Assembly: GCA_017987895.1 (NCBI GenBank) | Contig: JAGNSU010000015.1 | Location: 1-49,129 of the forward strand | Length of the DNA stretch: 49,129 nt | Direction: 5' to 3' | Source of the DNA: Flavobacteriales bacterium | GTDB lineage: Bacteria > Bacteroidota > Bacteroidia > Flavobacteriales_F > PHOS-HE28 | Shown here: positions 37,756 through 46,300 of the stretch, piece after piece | How the letters are laid out: the number at the start of each line of letters is the position of its first letter | How positions within the stretch are numbered: the stretch's first letter is position 1 | Program-made: the position numbers and the translations under genes | Notes under the pieces: model-generated | What the model was told of the DNA's origin: nothing | Databases searched by the model: none | The model's input: only the letters and a program-made list of their open reading frames with translations

Positions 37756-39954
37756 TCAACGATGTATTGGAAGATCGATGATGGGCAGGGTGGCTTCAGC
37801 CGGTGCGAACCGCATCTCTTCGAGCAAATGCCCGGCTCCGCATAGTTTGTCCACCACGAAAAGCACATAACGGATATCGACCGCGATGTTGCGGCACTTC
37901 GCAGGATCGAACAGGATATCGCTCATCGTGCTTTCCCAACTTCGATCGAAGTTGAGGCCGATCAGCTCGCCGCGACCATTGATCACCGGGCTCCCGCTAT
38001 TGCCACCCGTGGTGTGCAAGGAAGCCGTGAAGCACACCGGCATGTTACCCGCCTCGGCATAGCGGCCATAGTCCCGCCGCTGGTGCAACTCCACCAGCCT
38101 CTCCGGTACGTCGAACTCCGGGTCGCCCGGCTGATATTTTTCCAGGATACCGTCCAGGGTACTGAACGCCTGATAGACCACTCCATCGCGTGGTCGCGAT
38201 CCTTCCACCTTGCCGTACGAGAGACGCAGCGTACTATTCGCATCCGGCCAGTAGGTGCGCTCCGGAAAAAGGTCCATGGTCCCTTGCACATATTTCCGCA
38301 TCCCGGACTCGATCCGCTCACCGAGCGCCGCATGGACGGGCCGAACCCCGTTGAGGAAGGAATCGAAAAAGCTGCGCGACAGCCGGCTCATCGGGTCGGC
38401 CGAAAGTTTCTTCGCGGCCCTCGTATCGAAACGCGCGAGCAGCGTCAAGACGTTCTCCTTGGAAGTGAAAAGCGTGCGGTCATAGAGATCGTCCACGAAC
38501 GCATCAACGTTCCCGCCGGATCGTTGATCGATGGCGGTCAAGGCCGCTGGCGCCAACACCGGGTCGATGCGTTCGCGATAGATCGGCAGGAGCGCTTTGC
38601 ATACGTCGCGATCCACACGGGCATCAAAGTCCTTGTAGAAAGCCTCCGTCGCGGCGCGCAACTTCACCAGTTCGGCTTCCAACTTTCCGCTTTCCCGCCA
38701 CGCCGTGTGTGACGCTTCCAGTTCCTTGAACCTATCCGCGAAGCGCACCAGTTCAGGCCCATAGTAGGCCCACTCCACGAACAGATCACGCGCTTGGGCA
38801 TAGGGGGACCACTTGGCGTAGATCGCGCCCAATGTGTCCAGCACGGCCACCAGGTCCGGGCGTCCCTGGCCGATCGCCCGCTGCCTGAACTCGGCCTCCT
38901 GCGAACGCTTCCGGTCCACCGCTTCCAATTCCCGCAATCCCCGCAACTCCCCTATCCACTTTTTCCAACCGTTACTTATGCCGCTTTGTTTGTCGGCGTA
39001 TTGGATCCGTACCCGATCGCTCGCGCGCATGGCGCGGTCGATCACGCCGAGGCTGGCGGTGCGCATGGCGATCCGGGCGGGATCGGTGCGCATCATCAAA
39101 TGCTCCACAGCGTAACTGGTGAGGTAGCGCTGTGTGTTCCCTGGGAATCCATAGATCATAGCGAAGTCGCCTTCCCTCACTCCTCCCATGGCGATAGGCA
39201 GGACGTGCCTTGGTCGGAAGGGCACATTGCCGGGTCCCGCGTCGGCCGGCTTGTTGTCCGTCCCGGCATAGATGCGGAACATGGAGAAGTCGCCCGTATG
39301 CCTGGGCCACATCCAGTTATCCGTGTCGCCACCGAATTTCCCGACCGCACCAGGGGGAGCTCCCACAAGGCGCACGTCAGGGAAGGTCTCACTTATGATC
39401 AGGATGAACTGCAGTCCATAGTTGAAGGCACGCACCACCGCATTGTAATGGCCCTCGGCGATCGCCTCTTTCGCGAACGATGCGCCCGCCGTAGCGAGCG
39501 CCTGCTGCCTTTCGCCCTCCGAAGCGCCGGCAGGAACGGTGGCCAGCATCTTTTCGGTCACGTCCTCCATGCGGATGATGAACGTGGCCGAAAGCCCTGG
39601 GTTCTTCAACTCGGCGGCACGGTCCATGGCCCAAAATCCGTTCTTCAGATAGTCGTGGTCCAGGGCGCTGTGTTCCTGAATACTTCCGAAACCGCAATGG
39701 TGGTTGGTAAGGATCAATCCATCCCCGGAGATCACTTCGGCCGTGCATCCACCACCGAACAATACGATGGCATCTTTCAAGCTGCCATTGTTCGCGCTAT
39801 AGATATCCTCCGCGGTAAGTTCCAATCCCTCGGCCTGCATACGGTCCTGGATGCTGCCCAGTACGGTGGGGAGCCACATGCCCTCGTGGGCGGGAACGAT
39901 GGAAGTGGCGCTTAGGAACGCGGCGATGAATAAGAAGCGAGCGGTGCGACCCAT
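37756..39954 (-). CDS. S46 family dipeptidyl-peptidase, DPP11-like
   Basis: A 732-residue periplasmic exopeptidase of family S46 (DPP7/DPP11), found mainly in Bacteroidota and a few proteobacteria, which removes dipeptides from peptide N-termini. A signal peptide (FLFIAAFLSATSIVPAHEG) is followed by a catalytic His in LTNHHCGFGSIQEHS (H85/H86), and the nucleophile S653 in GGNSGSPVINGRGELIG. Residue 671, 18 after the serine (LNFDRSWE), is Arg; in Porphyromonas gingivalis the same place is Arg673 in DPP11 (Asp/Glu at P1) and Gly in DPP7. I therefore infer acidic-P1 specificity. Length and motif spacing match the family closely. It likely feeds peptide catabolism. The dehydratase gene follows directly. 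Confidence 0.95.
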   Translation of the reverse strand: MGRTARFLFIAAFLSATSIVPAHEGMWLPTVLGSIQDRMQAEGLELTAEDIYSANNGSLKDAIVLFGGGCTAEVISGDGLILTNHHCGFGSIQEHSALDHDYLKNGFWAMDRAAELKNPGLSATFIIRMEDVTEKMLATVPAGASEGERQQALATAGASFAKEAIAEGHYNAVVRAFNYGLQFILIISETFPDVRLVGAPPGAVGKFGGDTDNWMWPRHTGDFSMFRIYAGTDNKPADAGPGNVPFRPRHVLPIAMGGVREGDFAMIYGFPGNTQRYLTSYAVEHLMMRTDPARIAMRTASLGVIDRAMRASDRVRIQYADKQSGISNGWKKWIGELRGLRELEAVDRKRSQEAEFRQRAIGQGRPDLVAVLDTLGAIYAKWSPYAQARDLFVEWAYYGPELVRFADRFKELEASHTAWRESGKLEAELVKLRAATEAFYKDFDARVDRDVCKALLPIYRERIDPVLAPAALTAIDQRSGGNVDAFVDDLYDRTLFTSKENVLTLLARFDTRAAKKLSADPMSRLSRSFFDSFLNGVRPVHAALGERIESGMRKYVQGTMDLFPERTYWPDANSTLRLSYGKVEGSRPRDGVVYQAFSTLDGILEKYQPGDPEFDVPERLVELHQRRDYGRYAEAGNMPVCFTASLHTTGGNSGSPVINGRGELIGLNFDRSWESTMSDILFDPAKCRNIAVDIRYVLFVVDKLCGAGHLLEEMRFAPAEATLPIIDLPIHR

Positions 39955-39975
39955 TGCTGTTGCGTGATAGGCCGA

Positions 39976-39983
39976 CCAAGGTA
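39976..39983 (-). promoter_or_regulatory. Weak -7-like element TACCTTGG
   Basis: TACCTTGG on the minus strand lies 21 bases before the S46 peptidase ATG (39954) and differs from TAnnTTTG at one position. The 21-base spacing matches the elements at 3151 and 3332. Confidence 0.3.
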
Positions 39984-40015
39984 GCGTCTGAAGAGTGTCA
40001 CCTCTCCCCGATCCG

Positions 40016-40057
40016 AACGGTTCGCAGCACGGTCCCGCGCTCTCAGGAAGAACCGTT
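40016..40057. repeat. Inverted repeat in the divergent gap
   Basis: AACGGTTC (40016-40023) and GAACCGTT (40050-40057) are perfect reverse complements 26 bases apart, between the S46 peptidase and the propeller gene, which are transcribed away from each other. It could be a pair of operator half-sites or an mRNA hairpin. No regulator gene is nearby. Confidence 0.4.
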
Positions 40058-40091
40058 ACATTAACGAACCCTTTCGCTCATCTTATAGGCT

Positions 40092-43000
40092 ATGGCCATG
40101 AGGAACCTGTTGCTCCCGATCGGTTTTTCAATGTTCGGTGTGGCCGCATCCGCGCAGATCACCACGCCCCGACCGCAATGGTGGATCACGGATGGGACCG
40201 TGAACGCCATCGAACTCGACCCGATCACCAATACCGTGGCCCTCGGTGGTGCCTTCAGTTATGTGGGGCCGAACAATCCGTTCGGCACGGAGGTGGATCT
40301 GGGCACTAGCCAGGTGCGGCCGCAAATGCCTCGGATCAATGGGGTGGTGCAAACAGCGGTGAGCGATGGTGCAGGAGGGTGGTACATCGGCGGCGCTTTC
40401 ACCGAGGTGGGAGGCCTGCCACGCCTACGTCTGGCGCATATCCTGTCCGACGGCAGTGTGGGCCCATGGGCTCCCACGGCGAACAATACCGTGTTCACCA
40501 TGCTGATGCATGCTGGGTCCCTCTATATCGGTGGCGGGTTCGGGCTGGTCAACGGGGTACCCAGACCACGGATCGCAGCGCTCGATCCGGCCACAGGGAC
40601 CCTTGGCCCTTGGGCAAACACGCAAACAGTGAGCCCGCCTACCGTCATATTCGCCATGGCCCTCGCAGGCGGCAAGATCTATATGGGAGGTTCGATCTCC
40701 AGCCTCACGATCAGTGCGATACCATACACGCGCAACAACTTGATGGCCTTGGACGCCACTACGGGGGCCATCGATCCCTGGGCACCGACCGCCTCCCATA
40801 CGGTGACCAAGTTGATCGCTTCCGGAATTGAGGTCTATGTAGCTGGCGACTTCACCTCGTTGAACGGCACGGCCCGCAACTACTGCGGTGCGTTCGATGC
40901 GACCACGGGCACCTTACTCCCCTGGGACCCGAGCCCGAACCTCAGTGCCACGAAAACAGTGAGCACATTGGTGCTGCACACCGATCGGATATTCCTGGGG
41001 GGCTCGTTCACGCAGCTTTCCGGATCACCCGCGAACCGCTTGGCCGCGGTGGACCTTACCACCGGTGCGATCCATCCCACCACCGTGCCGACCCCCGACG
41101 CGAGCGTAAGCGCCCTGGCCTTGGACCCGAGCGGGACCACCCTCTTCGCGGCCGGTTCGTTCCTCTCCATCGCAGGACAGGATCGTAGGTGCATGGCCGC
41201 TATGGACATCGCCACGGGCTCCGTCACTTCGCTGGACATCCGCCACTCCCCGGGAACATTGACGTTGACCTGCTCAGCGACGGGCTTGTTCAACGGCGGC
41301 TCCTTCCTCAGTTCCGGCGGAAGGTCCAGAACCAACATCGCGGTGTTGGATGGCACCACAGGTGTTGCCGTTCCGACACAACCCAACGTAGCCTTCAACG
41401 CAAGCGTGCGCGCCATCGCCTGCGCTCAGGGCAAGTGGTACGTCGCCGGTGACTTCTCCTCTCCTACCCCCCATCTCCTCGCCATCGATCAAACCACCGG
41501 AGTGCTGGACACGTGGAACCCAGCGGCGAACGGCTCGGTGCGCGCGCTCGCTGTGGATGGAAGCAGCATTTATGCGGCCGGGGACTTCACGAACATAGGA
41601 GGGCAGCCGCGCAATGGGATCGCTGAATTATCGCTGCTTGCGAACACCAATAATGCCACCGCCTGGGATCCCGCCCCGGATGGAGCGGTCCGCGCGCTTC
41701 AGCTCGATGCGAGCCATGTATACGCTGGAGGTGCCTTCAACACCATTGGTGGCGCCGCGCACCGCGGCGTGGCCTCCTTGGACCGCACCACCGCACTGGC
41801 CCAGGCCATCGCTTACGATCTGGATATCTCCGGATCGTGCCATGCGCTCGCGCTCTCCAACTCGGACCTATATATCGCCGGTGACTTCACCACGATCAAT
41901 GGCGCTGCCGCAGACCGGATCGGCATGGTGGACGCAACGACCGGGACGCTGTCCGCGAACCTTGGTCCCTCCGTGGTCGATGGCCCCGTGAGGGCCATCA
42001 CCCTGCAAGGCAGCCTTCTCTTCCTGTGCGGTAACTTCTCCATGGTGAACGGCCAATCACGGAACGGTGTGGCCGCCTTGGATCCTTCGAACGGGGCACT
42101 GAACGCGTTCGATCCAGCGCTTACCGGTGGAATAGCTGAAACGGTGCATGGTGCCAGCGACCATCTGTTCATTGGCGGCGGGTTCACGGGGTTCAATGGG
42201 TTCCTGGGCCGTTCGCACGCGGTGTACGGTGCCTGCACGGGCTCCGAATGGTTCACTGATGCCGATGGCGATGGCTATGGTGCTCCGGCAAGCATGGTCT
42301 TCGCGTGCGAGGAACCGCCGGGGATGATCGATCAGGCGGAGGATTGTGACGATTCGGATCCGCTTCTTTTCATAGGCGCCGCCTGCGATGACGGCGATCC
42401 CTATTCCGAGTTCGACGCGATCGATATCGCGTGCACCTGCACAGGCAAATTCTACGCGATCGAAGCCCGTGTTTTCTTGAACGGTCCTTACGTATCCAAT
42501 GTGAGCTTGATGCGCGACGACCTGCGCGCGGCGAGCCTCCTGCCGCTCACAGAACCCTACTCCGCCCTTGGCTACGTGCACCATGCCCAGGGCGGTGGTG
42601 AGACCATCGCACCCGCTGTGCTCACCGTTACCGGGAACAACGCGGTGGTGGATTGGGTCCTTCTGGAAGTGCGCGGCCCGAGCGAGCCGAGCCAGGTGAT
42701 CGCTACACGTAGCTGCCTGGTGCAGCGCGACGGGGACGTGGTGGACCTGGACGGTGTTTCACCCGTGCGATTGTACGTCCCCTCCGGGCAATACCACCTG
42801 GCGATGCGGCACAGGAACCACTTGGGTGTGATGACGGCAGGCACCCATCTGTTCACCATAGGCACAACCATCTCCGTGCGCTTCGACCTACCTGCCACCA
42901 CCACGTACGGTACCAATGCGCAACGCGATGTTTCCGGTGTACACACCCTTTGGAGCGGTGATGTGACCGGCAACGGCCAGGTGAAATACGCGGGTGGCAA

Positions 43001-43193
43001 CAACGATCGCGATCCGATCCTGGTGGCGATCGGGGGCACGGTGCCCACCGCTACGGTGACCGGCTATCTAAGTGCGGACTGCACCCTGGACGGGGTAGTG
43101 AAGTACGCGGGCGGTAACAACGACCGTGATCATATCCTGCAAACGGTGGGTGGCACGGTGCCCACCGCGGTGCGGAACGCGCAGTTGCCCTGA
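40092..43193 (+). CDS. Secreted beta-propeller protein with dockerin-like tandem C-terminus
   Basis: A 1033-residue secreted protein. A signal peptide ends near AASAQ. Residues ~30-715 are many propeller-type repeats with the pattern [A/V]GGxFxxxNG / LDxxTGxxxxW[D/N]P (for example VAGDFTSLNGTARNYCGAFDATTG). A MopE-like metal-binding stretch follows at 723-760 (DADGDGYGAP, AEDCDDSDP), then a Cys-rich CDDGDPYSEFDAIDIACTC motif. A beta domain (ARVFLNGPYVSNVSLMRDDL, about 795-950) leads to a C-terminal tandem module: GDVTGNGQVKYAGGNNDRD and, 39 residues later, TLDGVVKYAGGNNDRD, each followed by IL and GGTVPT. No canonical type A or B tail is seen, so this module may replace it. Function unknown; surface adhesion is inferred. 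Confidence 0.85.
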   Translation: MAMRNLLLPIGFSMFGVAASAQITTPRPQWWITDGTVNAIELDPITNTVALGGAFSYVGPNNPFGTEVDLGTSQVRPQMPRINGVVQTAVSDGAGGWYIGGAFTEVGGLPRLRLAHILSDGSVGPWAPTANNTVFTMLMHAGSLYIGGGFGLVNGVPRPRIAALDPATGTLGPWANTQTVSPPTVIFAMALAGGKIYMGGSISSLTISAIPYTRNNLMALDATTGAIDPWAPTASHTVTKLIASGIEVYVAGDFTSLNGTARNYCGAFDATTGTLLPWDPSPNLSATKTVSTLVLHTDRIFLGGSFTQLSGSPANRLAAVDLTTGAIHPTTVPTPDASVSALALDPSGTTLFAAGSFLSIAGQDRRCMAAMDIATGSVTSLDIRHSPGTLTLTCSATGLFNGGSFLSSGGRSRTNIAVLDGTTGVAVPTQPNVAFNASVRAIACAQGKWYVAGDFSSPTPHLLAIDQTTGVLDTWNPAANGSVRALAVDGSSIYAAGDFTNIGGQPRNGIAELSLLANTNNATAWDPAPDGAVRALQLDASHVYAGGAFNTIGGAAHRGVASLDRTTALAQAIAYDLDISGSCHALALSNSDLYIAGDFTTINGAAADRIGMVDATTGTLSANLGPSVVDGPVRAITLQGSLLFLCGNFSMVNGQSRNGVAALDPSNGALNAFDPALTGGIAETVHGASDHLFIGGGFTGFNGFLGRSHAVYGACTGSEWFTDADGDGYGAPASMVFACEEPPGMIDQAEDCDDSDPLLFIGAACDDGDPYSEFDAIDIACTCTGKFYAIEARVFLNGPYVSNVSLMRDDLRAASLLPLTEPYSALGYVHHAQGGGETIAPAVLTVTGNNAVVDWVLLEVRGPSEPSQVIATRSCLVQRDGDVVDLDGVSPVRLYVPSGQYHLAMRHRNHLGVMTAGTHLFTIGTTISVRFDLPATTTYGTNAQRDVSGVHTLWSGDVTGNGQVKYAGGNNDRDPILVAIGGTVPTATVTGYLSADCTLDGVVKYAGGNNDRDHILQTVGGTVPTAVRNAQLP
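42957..43190 (+). repeat. Two 39-residue dockerin-like units, VKYAGGNNDRD
   Basis: The two copies are 117 bases apart. The shared core VKYAGGNNDRD is identical in protein but differs at several third codon positions, so it is held by selection on the peptide. DxTxNG and xxLDG before each core resemble the acidic calcium loop of dockerins. The GGTVPT ending is also duplicated. Confidence 0.85.
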
Positions 43194-43374
43194 CCGATAG
43201 GCCTCGGTAACACTCCCTCTCCTATCGAACGCCCGCTGGCAGTGCCGACGGACGTGCTTCCATTCCATCGGTCTGAACCTCAGGCGCTGGGCCCTCCTGA
43301 AGGCGGTAACCCTGGTCTCAACTTCCCGTTGAAGCGGTCAACTCTTAATGGGCCTGGACAGCCCATGAACGTAG

Positions 43375-46300
43375 ATGAACGACCGACGAACGCCCTTTCC
43401 TCTTTGGCGCCCAATGCTGCGGGCAGGGCGGTGCGTATTCCTCTGCACGCTGCTGCTGGCGGGGCTTTGCGCCAACGGCCAGCCGACCACGTGGGATTGG
43501 GCCATTGGCAACAACAACGGAAACAACGAGCAGGTGCGCGATATCGCCGTGGATACGGTGAACAACGCGGTATACACCACGGGTACTTACGATGACGCCG
43601 GACCCTTCGGGCTCGGCCTGACGAGCGGAGGCACCGATGGCTTCCTGGCCAAGACGGACCTGAACGGGAACGCGTTGTGGGCTGTGAAGATCGGGGGTCT
43701 GTTCAACGATGGCTGCCATGGGGTGGCCGTGGGAGCGGACGGCAACATCTACATAACGGGCAGCTTCAACACCGCGATGACGGTGAACATTCTTGGGAAC
43801 TTGGCATTGCTGAGCTCCGGCCAGAGCGATCTGTTCGTGGCGTGCTATGCGCCCACGGGATCCCTGCAATGGGTAAAGACCGGTGGGGGCGTGGGGGACG
43901 ATATAGGCTATGGGATCGCCGTGAACAGCACTGGGGTGTTCGTTCAGGGCACCTACAAGGGGGGGGCGGCCTTCGGCGCCAGCACCACACCGGCAGGGCT
44001 GAACAACGGTCATGTCCAAGCGGTGCTGCTGAAATATTCGCTGACGGGCAACCTGCTGTGGCGCATCGATGGTACGAGCACGAACAAGGACCAGAACGCG
44101 GAGCGGATCGCGTGCGATGAGCTCGGGGTGTACCTCACCGGCACGTTCGGCACCAACCAGATGCGCTGGTACAACGGCGGCACCCTGCTGACCACTATCA
44201 ATGCCACGGGCGATCCGAACATCTATGTGTGCGCGGTACACAATGATGGTACGATGAACTGGGCACAGGCAGTGAGCAACCCGGGGGACGCTTCCATCAA
44301 TGGCAATGCGATCGCGGTGGGCTGTAGCATGGTCTATATCGCCGGTAGTGTTCACAACGGGGCCACTTTCCCGAGCGGCACGGTGATCAGCGCGGCCGGT
44401 AGCCCGCATGACTACCTCTACCTGGCCGCGCTGAACAAGAGCACCGGAGGCACCCGCTGGGTGCGCACGATGCGCGATGCGGATGACCACATGGGTGTGG
44501 CTTACGACCTGGCCGTACACGCCAATGGAAGCGTTTTCATGTGCGGTAGTTATGAAGACAATGCGACGTTCTCGGATGGGACCACGATACAGACCACTGG
44601 TGGCGGTGGATACGCACTGGATGCCTTCGTAGCCCGCTACACGCCATACGGCCAACTGTCCTGGGCCACCGCGGCGAACGGTTCCGATGACGATGTTCCT
44701 CTGGCCATTGCGGTGAACAAGACGAGCGGGATATACACCGGCGGTTTTTTCAACGATGACCTGACCTTCCCTCCCATCGCGATCAATTCCAATGCGAACG
44801 CGAGTCTTTTCCTGGCCCGGTTGAGCGACACGCCGAACGCGCACTGGTCGCAGAACCCCTCCAGCTGGACGCCCCCGGCCTTGGTTTGCGCCAATGCGGG
44901 CGCGGTAGATCTGAACACCTACGTTCCCACCTTCAGCCGCGAGTACGCGGATCTGGTCACGGCATCCACCGGTGTGAGCGATCCTAACAACATCGTGGGT
45001 GCGCCGAACGGAAGCGTAGTGCTGTTCTCCACCGACGGCAGTACGCTGACCGCCGACCTAACGACCACGATCTCGCCGGGCAATACGTTCACCATCGTGT
45101 GGGGGAAACAGGCCGCTTTCGCGGGAACGGCTTCCTTCCAACTGGAGACCTCTCCGGACAATGCGAACTGGACCACCCTCACGGCACCCACCATCATCGC
45201 GGCGAGCACCGCCTTCGTGAACAGCGCGGTACAAGCCACGGCACCGACACGGTACGTGCGCATTACCAAGAACAACCTGCTCAGCGCCGTGAACTTCAAG
45301 GTGGATGCGCTCAAGTTCTTCCACGGCTCCCTGCAAGGTGGCACTTGGACCGGAACGGGCGTGACCTCCGCAGGGATCTTCGACCCTTCGGCACTTGCCG
45401 GCCAATCCGTGTCCATCACCTATATGGTGAGCAACGGCACGTGCCCCTACTCCAGCACCAACTCCATTACGATCGAACCGGAGCCTATCGGTGGCTCGGT
45501 CACTTCTTCGGTGATCGGCACACAATGTCCCGGTAACAACGCGGGCACGCTCACCCTCAGTGGGTACTTGGGAACGATCGTGGAGTGGCAAGCGTCCGCG
45601 GACAACTTCGCCTCGTTCACCGTGCTGGCCAATACACTGGCCACTTACAGTTTCAACAACCTGACCCAGGCCACCTCCTACCGGGCAAGGGTCTCCAACA
45701 ACTGTGGAACGGTGCTGAGCGCGAGCCATACCGTGCAAGTAGGTGACAACACCGCACCGGTGATCACCACCTGCCCGCTACCACGCACGATCTATGTAGG
45801 TGCGAACTGCAAGGCGCCGATCCCCGACCTGCTGCCCAGCGCTGCCGGTGCGGACAATTGCTCCGCAACGCTCACCTGGACCCAATTCCCCGTGGCCCTT
45901 AGCCTGGTGAACAAGGGCATACACGTAGTGGTGGTCACGGCCACCGACGGGGCGGGGAACGCGACCACCTGCAACGTGACCATAACAGCGCGCGATACCA
46001 CGCCGCCGGTGATCAGCGGTTGCCTGGGGAACGTGACGCTGAGCGCCGATCCCGGCAAGTGCAGCGCGGTCTATAATTTCATAGCCCCAACGGCCACCGA
46101 CAATTGCGGGATGGTGTTGAGCGCGATCACAGTGATCGCGATCGCGGATGTGGACGGTTTGGCCATCTCTGTACTGAACGCGCCGAACGAATATCCGGTC
46201 GGGGTCACGACCCGGACGTTCACGTTCGCCGATGCTTCGGGGAACTCCAGTTCGTGCTCGTTCGATATCACCGTGATCGACGACCAGTGGCCCACGGTCG

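Noticed and set aside
43194..43374. Gap between the propeller gene and the HYR gene searched for a promoter or terminator
   Set aside because: No TAnnTTYG element, T-run hairpin or small gene was convincing, so nothing is reported there.
43345..44844. Open frame of 499 codons antisense to the SBBP/HYR gene
   Set aside because: The plus strand has a signal peptide and SBBP repeats in frame; the minus frame is compositionally odd and matches nothing.
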